Part shown: positions 7,438-16,918 of the stretch, one piece after another
How the letters are laid out: the number at the start of each line of letters is the position of its first letter
Numbering within the stretch: position 1 is the stretch's first letter
Origin: Alsobacter soli
GTDB taxonomy: Bacteria > Pseudomonadota > Alphaproteobacteria > Rhizobiales > Beijerinckiaceae
Length of the DNA: 35,482 bases
NCBI RefSeq assembly: GCF_003004785.1
Contig: NZ_PVZS01000030.1
Coordinates: forward strand, 1-35,482
Direction: 5' to 3'
Notes under the pieces: generated by a model
Database searches by the model: none
What the model was told of the DNA's origin: nothing
What the model saw: the letters and a program-made list of their open reading frames with translations, nothing else
Program-made: the position numbers and the translations under genes

Positions 7438-7962
7438 ATGCATCGCCACGTCGCCGCGCTCCTTGCCGGCCTGCCCCTCGTCGCCGGCCTCGCCGGTCTG
7501 GCCCACGCCCAGGAAACCGCCGAAGCCTCCGTGGTGGACAACAAGGGCGCGTCCATCGGAACGATCCAGCTGCGCGGTTCCCAGGCCGGGGTCGTGATCC
7601 GCGTCTCCCTGAAGGCCGGCGCGCTCCAGCCTGGCTGGCATGGCGCCCACATGCACGCCGTCGGCGACTGCAGCGACACGGACAAGTTCATGGCCTCCAA
7701 GGCGCACGTGAACCACGACAACAGGAAGCACGGCCTGCTGAACGCCGAGGGCCCGGACAATGGCGACCTGCCGAACCTCTACGCCGCCGCGGACGGCTCC
7801 GTGAACGCGGAGCTGTTCACGCCCTTCGTGAAGCTCTCGGGCGCCAACGGCCTCAAGGACGCCGACGGCTCGGCCTTCGTGATCCACGCCAGCGAGGACG
7901 ACCACGCCGCGCAGCCCATCGGCAACGCGGGCGCCCGCGTGGCCTGCGCGGCCATCAAGTAG
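7438..7962 (+). CDS. sodC: Periplasmic Cu/Zn superoxide dismutase
   Basis: A 174-residue protein with a signal peptide (residues 1-24, hydrophobic core LLAGLPLVAGLAGL, cleavage after AHA). It dismutates superoxide in the periplasm. Copper ligands H71 and H73 are in GAHMHAVGDC; the bridging His is probably H90 (KAHVNH), and H98 (RKHG) is a zinc ligand. VIHASEDD carries the last copper His, and the AGARVACA tail carries the active-site Arg. C78 and the C-terminal Cys can form the conserved disulfide. At the third zinc-His position the sequence is GPDNGDLPN, so D107 stands where the family pattern H-x-G-D-L-P has His; D110 is the usual Asp ligand. AGGGAG lies eight bases before the ATG. It is the only plus-strand gene between the minus-strand dxs and tlyA. 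Confidence 0.93.
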   Translation: MHRHVAALLAGLPLVAGLAGLAHAQETAEASVVDNKGASIGTIQLRGSQAGVVIRVSLKAGALQPGWHGAHMHAVGDCSDTDKFMASKAHVNHDNRKHGLLNAEGPDNGDLPNLYAAADGSVNAELFTPFVKLSGANGLKDADGSAFVIHASEDDHAAQPIGNAGARVACAAIK

Positions 7963-7968
7963 GAAGGA

Positions 7969-9912
7969 TCAGGCGATGAGGCTGGCGGCCTTCGCGGCCG
8001 CCGTTTCGTCCTTGCCGAGGGCTTCCAGCACCTTGGCCACGATGCCCTTCGCGTCGAGGCCAGCCTTGGCGTACATGCGGTCCGGCTTGTCCTGGTCGAG
8101 CCAGACGTCCGGCAGCACGAGGCTGCGCACGCGCAGGCCCTTGTCCAGGGCCCCGACCTCGGCGAGGTGGTGCAGCACGAACGATCCGAAGCCGCCGACG
8201 GAGCCTTCCTCCACGGTGATCAGGACTTCGTGCTCGCGCGCCAGCCGCTCCACGAGGGCCTTGTCCAGCGGCTTGGCGAAACGCGCGTCTGCGACGGTCG
8301 TCGAGAGCCCCAGCGCGGCCAGGTCGTCGGACGCCTTCAGGCACTCGGCCAGCCGGGTGCCGAGCGACAGCAGGGCGATGCGCGAGCCCTCGCGCACGAT
8401 GCGGCCCTTGCCGATCGGCAGAACCTGGCCGACCTCGGGCATGTCCACGCCCACGCCTTCGCCACGCGGATAACGGAACGCGATGGGGCCTTCGTCGAAG
8501 GCCACGGCCGTCGCCGTCATGTGGACGAGCTCGGCCTCGTCCGCGGCGGCCATGATCACCATGTCGGGCACGCAGCCCAGATAGGCCACGTCGAACGACC
8601 CGGCATGCGTGGGGCCGTCTGCTCCCACCAGCCCGGCGCGGTCGATCGCGAAGCGCACCGGCAGCTTCTGGATGGCGACGTCGTGCACGACCTGGTCGTA
8701 GGCGCGCTGAAGGAAAGTCGAGTAGATCGCGCAGAACGGCTTGTAGCCCTCGGTGGCCAGGCCCGCCGCGAAGGTCACCGCGTGCTGCTCGGCGATGCCG
8801 ACGTCGAAGGTGCGCGTCGGGAACTCCTTGCCGAACAGGTCGAGGCCCGTACCCGTCGGCATGGCGGCCGTGATGGCCAGGATCTTGTCGTCCTCGCGCG
8901 CGGCCTTGATCAGCGTGTCGGCAAAGACGCGCGTGTAGGACGGGGCGTTGGCCTTCGGCTTCGCCTGCGCGCCCGTCACCACGTCGAAGGTGTTCACGCC
9001 GTGGTACTTGTCGGCGCTGGCCTCGGCCGGCGGATAGCCTTTGCCCTTCTGGGTGACGACGTGGACCAGCACAGGGCCGGCCTGGCGGTCGCGAACGTTC
9101 TTCAGGACGGGAAGGAGGTGCTCCAGGTTGTGCCCGTCGATCGGGCCCACGTAGTAGAAGCCCAACTCCTCGAACAGCGTCCCGCCCGTCAGGAACCCAC
9201 GCGCGTGCTCCACGGCGCGCGTGATGGTGCGGTCGATGCTCTTGGGCAGGTGCCCGGTCACCTGCTTGCCGATGTCGCGCAGGGTCAGGTAGGCGCGGCC
9301 GGACAGCAGGCGCGACAGGTAGGCCGACATGGCGCCGACCGGCGGGGCGATCGACATGTCGTTGTCGTTCAGGATGACGATCAGGCGCGAATCCATCGCG
9401 CCGGCGTTGTTCATGGCCTCGTAGGCCATGCCCGCCGACATCGCGCCGTCGCCGATCACCGCCACGACGTTGTTCTTGCGCCCGTCGAGGTCGCGCGCCA
9501 CCGCCATGCCGAGGCCGGCCGAGATGGAGGTGGACGAGTGCGCCGCGCCGAAGGGGTCGTAGTCGCTCTCGGCGCGCTTGGTGAAGCCTGAGAGCCCGCC
9601 GCCCTGTCGCAGGGTGCGGATGCGGTCGCGCCGCCCGGTCAGGATCTTGTGCGGATAGGCCTGGTGCCCGACGTCCCAGATGATGCGGTCGTCCGGCGTG
9701 TTGAAGACGTAGTGCAGGGCGACCGTCAGCTCCACCACGCCGAGGCCTGCGCCGAGATGTCCCCCCGTCACCGACACGGCGTCGATCGTCTCCGTCCGCA
9801 ACTCGTCGGCGAGCTGGCGCAGTTGCGCGGGCTCGAGCCGGCGCAGGTCGTGCGGTTCGCTGACCTGGTCGAGAAGCGGGGTCTTGGACGAGGAGGCGGG
9901 AGAAATCGTCAC
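7969..9912 (-). CDS. dxs: 1-deoxy-D-xylulose-5-phosphate synthase
   Basis: A thiamine-diphosphate enzyme condensing pyruvate and glyceraldehyde-3-phosphate, the first step of the MEP isoprenoid pathway and also a feed into thiamine and pyridoxal synthesis. Visible motifs: TPLLDQV and [18 protein letters not shown] at the N-terminus; [23 protein letters not shown] shortened here to [11 protein letters not shown]; the ThDP motif [18 protein letters not shown]; the pyrimidine-domain [15 protein letters not shown]; and [15 protein letters not shown]. From GTG at 9910-9912 the protein is 647 residues, close to the usual 620-650. An earlier in-frame GTG at 9984 would add 24 residues with no family resemblance and no good ribosome site. 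The stop is seven bases from the sodC stop (convergent). Upstream xseB reads in the same direction across about 100 bases. Confidence 0.95.
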   Translation of the reverse strand: MTISPASSSKTPLLDQVSEPHDLRRLEPAQLRQLADELRTETIDAVSVTGGHLGAGLGVVELTVALHYVFNTPDDRIIWDVGHQAYPHKILTGRRDRIRTLRQGGGLSGFTKRAESDYDPFGAAHSSTSISAGLGMAVARDLDGRKNNVVAVIGDGAMSAGMAYEAMNNAGAMDSRLIVILNDNDMSIAPPVGAMSAYLSRLLSGRAYLTLRDIGKQVTGHLPKSIDRTITRAVEHARGFLTGGTLFEELGFYYVGPIDGHNLEHLLPVLKNVRDRQAGPVLVHVVTQKGKGYPPAEASADKYHGVNTFDVVTGAQAKPKANAPSYTRVFADTLIKAAREDDKILAITAAMPTGTGLDLFGKEFPTRTFDVGIAEQHAVTFAAGLATEGYKPFCAIYSTFLQRAYDQVVHDVAIQKLPVRFAIDRAGLVGADGPTHAGSFDVAYLGCVPDMVIMAAADEAELVHMTATAVAFDEGPIAFRYPRGEGVGVDMPEVGQVLPIGKGRIVREGSRIALLSLGTRLAECLKASDDLAALGLSTTVADARFAKPLDKALVERLAREHEVLITVEEGSVGGFGSFVLHHLAEVGALDKGLRVRSLVLPDVWLDQDKPDRMYAKAGLDAKGIVAKVLEALGKDETAAAKAASLIA

Positions 9913-10014
9913 ATCGGGACCTGTCGGGGAACGTTGGCCCCCAATTGCCAAAGGACCGTCTACACGAAAACGACTGGGCGGCACAATTGATCCAGGGTCG
10001 CAGGACCGCGGCGC

Positions 10015-10284
10015 TTAACGGTCCACGTCGAGCGGTTCCACCCCGCGCGGCCGGCCGTCGGCTGACAGCGTGATCTTCTCGACCCGTGCTTCCGCTTTCC
10101 GAAGCAGACCCTCGCAATGCTTCTTCAGCGCTTCGCCACGCTCGTAGATCGCGATCGAGTCCTCCAGCGCGACGTTCCCGCGCTCCAGCCTGCCCACGAT
10201 CTCCTCGAGCTCCGCCAGGGCGGCTTCGAACGGCATGGCGGCGATGTCTGCGGCGGGCGCGGTCGGCTGTGCGGCGTCGGTCAC
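10015..10284 (-). CDS. xseB: Exodeoxyribonuclease VII small subunit
   Basis: An 89-residue helical protein: [20 protein letters not shown], then [19 protein letters not shown] and a [12 protein letters not shown] helix, the standard XseB pattern. Several small subunits bind XseA to form exonuclease VII, which degrades single-stranded DNA from both ends. The start is GTG at 10282-10284, preceded by AGGGAGA about six bases upstream. The longer in-frame extension to 10443 runs through a palindromic repeat and is not credible. The large-subunit gene is not in the window. Placement just upstream of dxs is typical of alphaproteobacteria and suggests a shared transcript. Confidence 0.93.
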   Translation of the reverse strand: MTDAAQPTAPAADIAAMPFEAALAELEEIVGRLERGNVALEDSIAIYERGEALKKHCEGLLRKAEARVEKITLSADGRPRGVEPLDVDR

Positions 10285-10387
10285 GAGGACTCTCCCTGCG
10301 GTGTGCGCCGTATATCGGCCGGCGTGAGCAAGGTTGCAACCCTGCGGGGGCGTCTCTGCTGTTGGGCCTGGCCACGTCTCACTGGAA

Positions 10388-10498
10388 CCGTCATCCCCGG
10401 CCGGAGCCGCGGAGCGGCGGAGGGGAAGGGGATCCAGGGCCATGCGCGCCTTGCCCCTGGATCCCCTTCCCGGCGCTTCGCGCCGCCGGGGATGACGG
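10388..10498. repeat. Family II palindromic intergenic repeat (copy 2)
   Basis: The left arm begins CCGTCATCCCCGGCCGGAGC; the right arm ends GCCGGGGATGACGG. GGGGATCCAGG and CCTGGATCCCC face each other across a ~20-base loop. It is nearly identical to the copy at 3671-3782. It occupies most of the 289-base gap between the 5' end of xseB and the 3' end of the Lrp-type regulator; nothing else was recognised there. Confidence 0.82.
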
Positions 10499-10573
10499 CG
10501 CAGGTTCCACTGTCTCGACGTTATCCCGGAAGCCTTGGCGCCTGCTCGCGGCGGGAGGAGCGCCAGCCCATCC

Positions 10574-11041
10574 TCAAATCGGCAGCGCCGTCGTCCGCTT
10601 CACGGTCCGAAGCGCCAGGGTGGACTGCACCCGCACCACCCCCGGCAGGGTGGTAAGCACGTTGCGGTGGATGCGCTCGAAGTCGGCCGTGTCGGCGAAC
10701 ACCACGCGCAGCAGGTAGTCCGCGGTGCCGGCCAGCAGGTAGCACTCCAGGATCTCGGGGTGGCGACCCACGGCGGCCTCAAAGGCGTCGAGGCTCTGCC
10801 GGCCCTGCTGGTCGAGGGTGACGAACACGAAGGCGGCGCCGGGGAGGCCCGCCGCCGCCTCGTCCAGCAGCATCACGGTGCCTTTGACGAGGCCGGATTC
10901 TTCCAGCAGCTTGACGCGGCGCAGGCACGCCGAGGGCGACAGGTGCACCTTCTCGGCCAGGTCCGCGTTGGTGATCCGCCCGTCCTGCTGGAGCAGCTTC
11001 AGGATCGCACGATCGCGCGCGTCCAGTTCCGGAATTCGCAT
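10574..11041 (-). CDS. Lrp/AsnC family transcriptional regulator (probable regulator of ald)
   Basis: A 155-residue protein of standard Lrp length. The N-terminal winged helix-turn-helix (about 5-50) reads [18 protein letters not shown], then [20 protein letters not shown]. The C-terminal RAM ligand/oligomerisation domain (about 65-145) includes the [20 protein letters not shown] segment. Lrp-family proteins form octamer-like assemblies and respond to amino acids. The ATG at 11039-11041 begins [10 protein letters not shown]; an in-frame extension upstream has no family similarity. It is divergent from alanine dehydrogenase with 130 bases between starts. This is the arrangement of the AldR-type regulators known in several bacteria, so control of ald by alanine is likely (inference). 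Confidence 0.92.
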   Translation of the reverse strand: MRIPELDARDRAILKLLQQDGRITNADLAEKVHLSPSACLRRVKLLEESGLVKGTVMLLDEAAAGLPGAAFVFVTLDQQGRQSLDAFEAAVGRHPEILECYLLAGTADYLLRVVFADTADFERIHRNVLTTLPGVVRVQSTLALRTVKRTTALPI

Positions 11042-11085
11042 TGATGACGCCCCCTCGTCAGATTGACGCAATGTTATGCCTGGAT

Positions 11086-11099
11086 TTCGCGGTCGCGAA
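11086..11099. promoter_or_regulatory. Perfect palindrome, candidate operator between lrp-type gene and ald
   Basis: TTCGCG-GT-CGCGAA is a 14-base inverted repeat near the middle of the 130-base divergent region. A second, looser inverted pair lies nearer the regulator start: TGACG (11045-11049) and CGTCA (11056-11060), followed by another TGACG at 11064-11068. Lrp-type regulators commonly bind several such sites in their own divergent promoter. Binding is not shown here. A possible ald promoter (TTGGCG at 11107-11112 with an ATTAAA-like string near 11132) is weak. Confidence 0.35.
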
Positions 11100-11171
11100 G
11101 GCCCAATTGGCGCCTCGCGCCGCGCGGCCGGATTAAACTTTCGCCAGCGACACCGAATGGGGGAGGGTCCC

Positions 11172-12290
11172 ATGCTCGTCGGCGTGCCCAGCGAAATCAA
11201 AAATCACGAATACCGGGTCGGCCTCGTCCCGTCCGCCGCGGCCGAACTGGTCCATCATGGCCACAAGGTGCTGGTTGAGACCGGAGCCGGGCTCGGCTCC
11301 GGCATACCCGACAGCGACTACGTGGCGGCCGGGGCGTCGATCGCGTCCGATGCGGATGCGGTCTGGTCGGCGGCGGACATTGTGGTCAAGGTCAAGGAGC
11401 CCCTGGCCGGGGAGCGCAAGAAGCTGCGCCGCGGCCAGGTGCTCTTCACCTACCTCCACCTCGCGCCCGACCTGGAGCAGACTCAGGACCTTCTCGCCTC
11501 CGGCGCCACCTGCATCGCCTACGAGACCGTCACCTCGCCGTCGGGCGGCCTCCCGCTGCTCACCCCCATGTCGGAGGTGGCGGGCCGCCTGGCCCCGCAG
11601 GTCGGGGCTCACTGCCTGGAGAAGGCGGCCGGCGGCCGCGGCGTGCTGCTGGGCGGCGTGCCGGGCGTGCCCGCGGCCGAGGTGCTGATCCTGGGCGGCG
11701 GCGTTTCCGGCATGCACGCGGCCACGATCGCGATCGGCATGGGGGCGAACGTCACGGTGGTGGACCGTTCGGCCGAAGCGCTGCGCCGGCTTTCAGCGCA
11801 GTTCGGCTCCCGCGTCCACACGGTGTTCTCGACCCGCGACGCCATGCGGGATCTAGTGACGCGGGCGGACCTGGTGATCGGCTGCGTGCTGGTGCCGGGC
11901 GCGGCCGCGCCGAAGCTCGTCACCCGCGACATGCTGAAGACCATGAAGCCGGGATCGGTGATCGTCGACGTGGCCATCGACCAGGGCGGCTGCTGCGAGA
12001 CCTCCCACGCCACGACCCACGACGATCCCACCTACGTGGTCGACGACGTGGTCCATTACTGCGTGGCCAACATGCCGGGAGCGGTGGCGCGCACCTCCAC
12101 CTTCGCGCTCAACAATGTGACGCTGCCCTTCACCCTGGCGCTCGCCGACAAGGGCTGGCGCCAGGCGCTGGAGGAGGATCCGCATCTGCGCGCGGGCCTG
12201 AACGTGCACGACGGCCAGCTCACCTGCGCTCCGGTCGGCGAGGCGCACGGCTTGCCGGTGGTCACGCCGGAGAGCGTGCTGGGCCTCTGA
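11172..12290 (+). CDS. ald: Alanine dehydrogenase
   Basis: A 372-residue NAD-dependent enzyme interconverting L-alanine and pyruvate plus ammonia. The N-terminus [18 protein letters not shown] is diagnostic. VVKVKEP contains the substrate-binding Lys and [10 protein letters not shown] the catalytic His. The Rossmann motif [14 protein letters not shown] is followed by VTVVDRS. The C-terminal part carries [15 protein letters not shown]. Length and motifs match the ~370-residue family with no gaps. The start at 11172 has GGGGGAGGG five bases upstream; an in-frame earlier ATG at 11076 adds a non-homologous leader. The stop is three bases from the convergent DUF2339 stop. Confidence 0.96.
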   Translation: MLVGVPSEIKNHEYRVGLVPSAAAELVHHGHKVLVETGAGLGSGIPDSDYVAAGASIASDADAVWSAADIVVKVKEPLAGERKKLRRGQVLFTYLHLAPDLEQTQDLLASGATCIAYETVTSPSGGLPLLTPMSEVAGRLAPQVGAHCLEKAAGGRGVLLGGVPGVPAAEVLILGGGVSGMHAATIAIGMGANVTVVDRSAEALRRLSAQFGSRVHTVFSTRDAMRDLVTRADLVIGCVLVPGAAAPKLVTRDMLKTMKPGSVIVDVAIDQGGCCETSHATTHDDPTYVVDDVVHYCVANMPGAVARTSTFALNNVTLPFTLALADKGWRQALEEDPHLRAGLNVHDGQLTCAPVGEAHGLPVVTPESVLGL

Positions 12291-12293
12291 CGC

Positions 12294-15008
12294 CTACTCG
12301 GCCGGCGAGGGCGCGTCGGGGGCCGCCGGAGAGGACGGCGGCCGCCCGAAGATCCACTTCTGGTAGACGAGCCCGATGCCGACCAGCGCGGCGCCGAGCC
12401 CGATGAAGGACAGCGCCCGCAGCGGGCCTTCCAGCCCGCTCATGTCCACCAGGAAGGCCTTTCCGATCGCCAGCAGGATGTAGGCCCCGGACACCAGCCT
12501 CACCGGACGCGACCCGCGCAGCACGCCGTAGGCCAGCAGGACCAGCCCCATGAGCAGGAACGCGGCCGTATAGGTGTAGAGCTCCGCCTCGCTTGTGTGG
12601 TGGAGGAAGTTGATGTCGGATCCCTGGAAAAGGCGCCGGATCTCCAGCACCGTCCACAGCAGTTGCAGGGCCGCTCCGAGCGCCACGGCTGCGCCCACGA
12701 ACCACGCGGGCCGCCTACCCCGGGCGGCGCGGCCGAGCCAGAAGGCGGCCAGCGCGGGCATCAGGTAGGCGAGCAGAAGCGAGTTGAACACCGCGCCCCC
12801 GATCACCTCGTCGCGCCGGCTGAACAGGGGGTTCTCCATCGCGACGAGACCCGCGAGCGAGCCGGCCAACGCCAGGCCGCCGAAAACATAGCTGCCGATG
12901 CGCAGCACGGCGCTGCGCCGGAAGGCTTCGAGCTTCACGGTGACGAGCCCGAACAGCAGGGAGCTCACCACCTGCAATCCCATCTCGAGATGGTCTGTCC
13001 GCGGCGAGTCGATGCGCCCGGTCAGGGCGTGGCGGATCTCGAAGAACACGAGCAGCGCCGCGAGGGCCAGGGCCAGCGCCTCCGTCAGCGCGACCACCTG
13101 GTCGTCCCGCTGCCGCCGCAGCAGAACGGAGGCCAGAGCAAAGGCGAGCGCCGGGACGCCATAGGCCCACAGCAGCCAGTTGAGCACCGGCAGGGAGCCG
13201 ATATCGTCGCCGATCAGGGCCGTGTTCCAGCCGAGCCGCGCCGCCACGACCACGCCCAGCACGCCGATGGCGTAGCGCAGCAGCCCGAGCCGCGCCTGCG
13301 TGGTGACCCAGGCGGCGCCCAGCGCCGACAGCGCCAGCGCGGCCGTGAGCGAGCCCTTCTCCAGGGCCATGGTGAGCCCGAGCGCCAGGGCGCCCAGCGC
13401 CCCGGCCGCGAAGCCTTCGAGCCCGACCAGCGACGCCCAGCAGGCCGTCTCCTCGCCGGTGCGGAAAGTCCGCGCCGCGACCACAAAGGCGAGGCCCAGG
13501 CCGCCGGCCGCGAGCGCGAAGGGGATCGAGCGATCGAAGCCGTCGATCCGATGCCAGGCCAGTGTCATCAGCGCCAGCGGCCCGACCGTCGCGGCTGCCG
13601 CGTAGAGGGCGGCCGCGAGCCGGGGCAGGGCGGCGCTGCGCATGAGGCGGGCCCAGCCGAGCGCCGCGAGCGCGCCGCCGCATAGGGTCCCCGACAGCAG
13701 GAACAGCCAGAGCGCCGTCGGCATGGGCGGCCGCGAGGGCGCGCCTGGCAGCACGGTCGGGCCCTCGGCCGCCGCTTCCGCCAGCACGGGCCAGCCCCAC
13801 AGCATCGCGCCAGCCACGGCGGCCGCGAACAGCGCCCCGCCAGCCGCGGGCGCGACCCTCAGGGCGGTCCCGAACTGCACGAGGAAGGCGCCGCCGCCGA
13901 GAACGAGGCGCCAGGACCCGAGCTCGGGATCCTGCAACCCGAGCCCGGCCAGCGCCGCGAAGGCGGCCAGCGCGCCGAGCGCCAGCGGATCGGGCGCGGC
14001 GTCCGCGTCCTCCGCCCCGCGATAGGGTTCCAGCGCCAGGAAGAAGGCAGCAAGCGCGGTCTGGACAAGCACATGCGCCACCATGGCGGCAAGGTCCGGG
14101 CCCCGCAGCCCGAGAAAGGCCAGGCCCCACAGCACGGCGCCAAGCGCCGTCGCCCGCGCGATCCAGATCCACCGCCGCAAACGCGCCTGCGCGTAGCCGG
14201 CGGCCGCGACCGCGATGAGGTAGAGCACGACCGGCCAGGGCTCCGGGTTGTGCGAATCCACGAGCAGCGGAACCGCGAAGGCTCCGACCAGCCCGAGGCT
14301 GGCGAGCGCCGGCCCATGGAGGGCGGCCGCGGCCAGCGTGGCGAGCGCGATCGCTCCCATCAGGGTGAAGCCGATCGCCGGGCCGATCATGCCGTAAAGG
14401 GCGTGGGCGGCGTACACCACGCCGAAGGCGCTGATGGTGCCCGCCGCCGTCAGCACGCTGGGCGCATGGGCGGTCGGGATCACCGCCGCGGCTGGGCCCA
14501 GGCCGCGCTCGGAGCGGCGCAGGTACTCGCCCACGGCGAGCAGCGCGGCCGCGAACAGCCCGCCCGCCGCGATCCGTGCGCCGGGCCCGAACAGGTTCTG
14601 CTCGATGGAATAGCGAACCAGGAACAAGCCGCCGAGCGCCAGCGCCAGGCCGCCCAGCCAGACGGCCCACCGCGTGCCGAGGGTTTCCTCCAGCGAGCGG
14701 GGCGGGAGTCGCGTCCCCGCCGCTACGGCGGCCGGCGGCCCAGCTGCCCCTTGCGGCTCGGCGGCGGCCACCTCTTCCTGCTCCTCCTCGGCCAGAGTCG
14801 CAGCCGCCTGTTCCGGCTGCTCTTCGCGCTCGGTCGCTGCCGCAGTCCGTTCGCCCGCGGCCCCCGCCTCGGCAAGGGCCCGTTCCGCCCTGGCGAGGCG
14901 GGCCTCCAGCAAGAGGATCTGGCGGCCCAGCGAAACGGTTCGGAAGAACCCGACCAGGCCGAGCAACGGGATGGCGAGCGCCATCAGGACCAGGAGAACG
15001 TATTCCAT
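12294..15008 (-). CDS. Large DUF2339 multi-pass membrane protein
   Basis: A 904-residue integral membrane protein. A single N-terminal segment (YVLLVLMALAIPLLGLVGFF) is followed by a short coiled-coil-like stretch (LEARLARAERALAEA) and an acidic Glu/Ala-rich linker to about residue 95. Then comes LGTRWAVWLGGLALALGGLFLV and roughly two dozen hydrophobic segments. The N-terminal anchor, coil and 'G-x-x-W-x-x-W-x-G-G' entry into the helix bundle match DUF2339 (COG5373), whose function is unknown. It lies four bases after the stop of the antiporter gene on the same strand, so the two are probably co-transcribed. This may hint at a role in envelope or ion homeostasis (inference only). The C-terminus after the last helix is a short Pro/Ala tail. 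Confidence 0.85.
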   Translation of the reverse strand: MEYVLLVLMALAIPLLGLVGFFRTVSLGRQILLLEARLARAERALAEAGAAGERTAAATEREEQPEQAAATLAEEEQEEVAAAEPQGAAGPPAAVAAGTRLPPRSLEETLGTRWAVWLGGLALALGGLFLVRYSIEQNLFGPGARIAAGGLFAAALLAVGEYLRRSERGLGPAAAVIPTAHAPSVLTAAGTISAFGVVYAAHALYGMIGPAIGFTLMGAIALATLAAAALHGPALASLGLVGAFAVPLLVDSHNPEPWPVVLYLIAVAAAGYAQARLRRWIWIARATALGAVLWGLAFLGLRGPDLAAMVAHVLVQTALAAFFLALEPYRGAEDADAAPDPLALGALAAFAALAGLGLQDPELGSWRLVLGGGAFLVQFGTALRVAPAAGGALFAAAVAGAMLWGWPVLAEAAAEGPTVLPGAPSRPPMPTALWLFLLSGTLCGGALAALGWARLMRSAALPRLAAALYAAAATVGPLALMTLAWHRIDGFDRSIPFALAAGGLGLAFVVAARTFRTGEETACWASLVGLEGFAAGALGALALGLTMALEKGSLTAALALSALGAAWVTTQARLGLLRYAIGVLGVVVAARLGWNTALIGDDIGSLPVLNWLLWAYGVPALAFALASVLLRRQRDDQVVALTEALALALAALLVFFEIRHALTGRIDSPRTDHLEMGLQVVSSLLFGLVTVKLEAFRRSAVLRIGSYVFGGLALAGSLAGLVAMENPLFSRRDEVIGGAVFNSLLLAYLMPALAAFWLGRAARGRRPAWFVGAAVALGAALQLLWTVLEIRRLFQGSDINFLHHTSEAELYTYTAAFLLMGLVLLAYGVLRGSRPVRLVSGAYILLAIGKAFLVDMSGLEGPLRALSFIGLGAALVGIGLVYQKWIFGRPPSSPAAPDAPSPAE

Positions 15009-15012
15009 CGGG

Positions 15013-16839
15013 TCACCCCAGAGAATCGGGCGCTCCGCGAGCCAGTCTCAGCTTGATCCTAGCCTCTTTCAGCTTGTCCGTCGCGCGCTCTCGCCACCGC
15101 CTGGGCCCCGGCGCGGCGTCATCCTCCTCGGGCGTGGCTTCCAGGATCAGGCCGGCGAGGCGCACACGCTCGTCCACCACCGCGTGCGCGATCAGCGTGG
15201 CGGAGCCCAGGTCGATGCGGTCATTCTCCTGCGGCGCGTCATCCAGCCGCTGGGCGAAGAGCTCCGCCACCGTCATCCCGCGTTCGTCCGAGCCGACGTC
15301 CAGCCCGTAGAGATCGGCGATCGCCCCGACCGGCAGGCTGCCGTCGAATGGGAACTCGGCCATTTCCTCGTCAGCCGAGGCCGGGCCGTCCACGGCGAAG
15401 TAGCGGTCGAGCCGCGCGAGCCTCGCGGTCGGCGCCAGGAAGTAGCCGTAGTCGCGCGGCTGCAGCGGCCCGGCTTCCACGGGTTGGAGGATCTGTCCCT
15501 CGCGCACCACCAGTACCGGCTTGACCCAGGAGGGCATGGCCCGCCGCCGCGCGGCCGGGCTCTGCTCCAGAAGCGGATAGCCCACCAACTCGGCGTCGAG
15601 CTGTCCCGGCAGATCGATCTCGATGCGCTGCACCTCCGGGGCGGGATCGCGCAGTGCGACGCCGGTCCGGCGGGCGGCGTAGCCGATCGACCAGCCCTGG
15701 ACGGTGAGCGAAGCGACCACCACCACGAAGGCCACGTTGAAATAGATCTGGGCGCCCGCCATGCCCGTCAGGGTTGGAATGGTCGCCAGGAAGATGCTGA
15801 CGCCGCCGCGCAGGCCCACCCAGGAGATGAACGTCATCTCCCGCCGGGAGAACCGGAACGGCGTGAGGCAGAGCCAGACGGCGGCCGGCCGGGCGATCAG
15901 GATCAGCACCGCCGCGATGGCCAGCGCCGGCGCCAGCACGGGGAGGATCAGCCTGGGCGAAACCAGCAGGCCGAGCAGGGTGAACAGCGCGATCTGGCAG
16001 AGCCATGTCGCGGTGTCGTGGAAGCTCGCGATGGAGGCGTAGGCGCGGACCGGGCGGTTGCCGACGATGAGCCCAGCCACATAGGCCGCCAGGAAGCCGC
16101 TGGCGCCAATCGTCTGGGCGAGCGCGAAGACCACGAGCGCCGCCGTGATCGCGAAGGCCGGGTGGAGGCCTGCCGGCAGCCGCAGACGGTTGAGCACGAA
16201 CACGAGGCCGAGCCCGCCGGCGAAGCCGATCAGAGCGCCCAGCGACGCCTCGCGCACCACCGCCCACACCACATGGGCGGCGTCCACGCCGGGCCCCCCC
16301 GACGCGATCTCGACAAGCACCACCGTGAGCAGCACCGCGAACGGATCGTTGGTGCCGGATTCCACCTCGAGCGTCGCGCCGACGCGACGCTTCAATTGTA
16401 GGCCGCCGGTGCGAAGCAGGAAGAACACCACCGCCGCGTCGGTGGAGGCCACGATGGCGCCGATCAGCAGGGCAGGGACCCAGTCCGCGCCAAGGAACAG
16501 CTTGGCCGCCGCGCCCGTGATGGCCGCGGTCAGCAGCACGCCGACGGAAGCCAGCACTCCGGCCGGGCCCAGCACGGATCGGATCGTGGTGGCGCGGGTG
16601 CGCAGGCCGCCGTCGAACAGGATGATGGCGATCGCCGCCGAGCCGATCAGGTAGGTCAGCCCGTAGTCGTTGAAGATCACGCCCCCGGGCCCGCTGTCGC
16701 CGGCGAGCATGCCGACCCCCAGGAAGACGAGGAGAATCGGCACGCCGAACCGCGACGCCGCCAGGCTCGACAGGATGCCGACCAGAGCCGCCGCGGCGGC
16801 GAAGAGCAGGGTGGCGTGCGCGTGAAAAAGGGCTTCCAT
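15013..16839 (-). CDS. Potassium/proton antiporter (CvrA/NhaP2 type)
   Basis: A 608-residue CPA1-type antiporter. About 12 transmembrane segments span residues 10-390. Hallmarks are LLVFLGVGMLAGDSGPGG, AIILFDGGLRT, IVASTDAAVVFFLL and the ion-site motif ESGTNDPFAV. The cytoplasmic part has a TrkA-C-like region (about 400-480, IEIDLPGQLDAELVGYPLL) and a C-terminal CorC/HlyC-associated domain (about 500-585, LGSATLIAHAVVDERV). This architecture is that of the K+/H+ antiporters CvrA/NhaP2, which expel K+ and help adapt to low osmolarity. Ion specificity cannot be read from sequence. The first gene of a two-gene unit with DUF2339; the ATG at 16837-16839 begins MEALFHAHATLLF. Confidence 0.92.
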   Translation of the reverse strand: MEALFHAHATLLFAAAAALVGILSSLAASRFGVPILLVFLGVGMLAGDSGPGGVIFNDYGLTYLIGSAAIAIILFDGGLRTRATTIRSVLGPAGVLASVGVLLTAAITGAAAKLFLGADWVPALLIGAIVASTDAAVVFFLLRTGGLQLKRRVGATLEVESGTNDPFAVLLTVVLVEIASGGPGVDAAHVVWAVVREASLGALIGFAGGLGLVFVLNRLRLPAGLHPAFAITAALVVFALAQTIGASGFLAAYVAGLIVGNRPVRAYASIASFHDTATWLCQIALFTLLGLLVSPRLILPVLAPALAIAAVLILIARPAAVWLCLTPFRFSRREMTFISWVGLRGGVSIFLATIPTLTGMAGAQIYFNVAFVVVVASLTVQGWSIGYAARRTGVALRDPAPEVQRIEIDLPGQLDAELVGYPLLEQSPAARRRAMPSWVKPVLVVREGQILQPVEAGPLQPRDYGYFLAPTARLARLDRYFAVDGPASADEEMAEFPFDGSLPVGAIADLYGLDVGSDERGMTVAELFAQRLDDAPQENDRIDLGSATLIAHAVVDERVRLAGLILEATPEEDDAAPGPRRWRERATDKLKEARIKLRLARGAPDSLG

Positions 16840-16918
16840 GCCGGCAGTATCGGGGCCGGGTCAGGCCGGCACAAGCCGTTGACCGAATGACTTTTTGCGC
16901 ACTTCCTCGCCAACCGCG

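Noticed and set aside
9913-9984. Upstream GTG start for dxs
   Set aside because: The 24 added residues are not family-like and the site lacks a ribosome-binding sequence; GTG at 9912 gives the normal length.
10285-10443. N-terminal extension of XseB
   Set aside because: The extra 53 codons read through the family II repeat and have no resemblance to XseB, while the GTG at 10284 has a good ribosome site.
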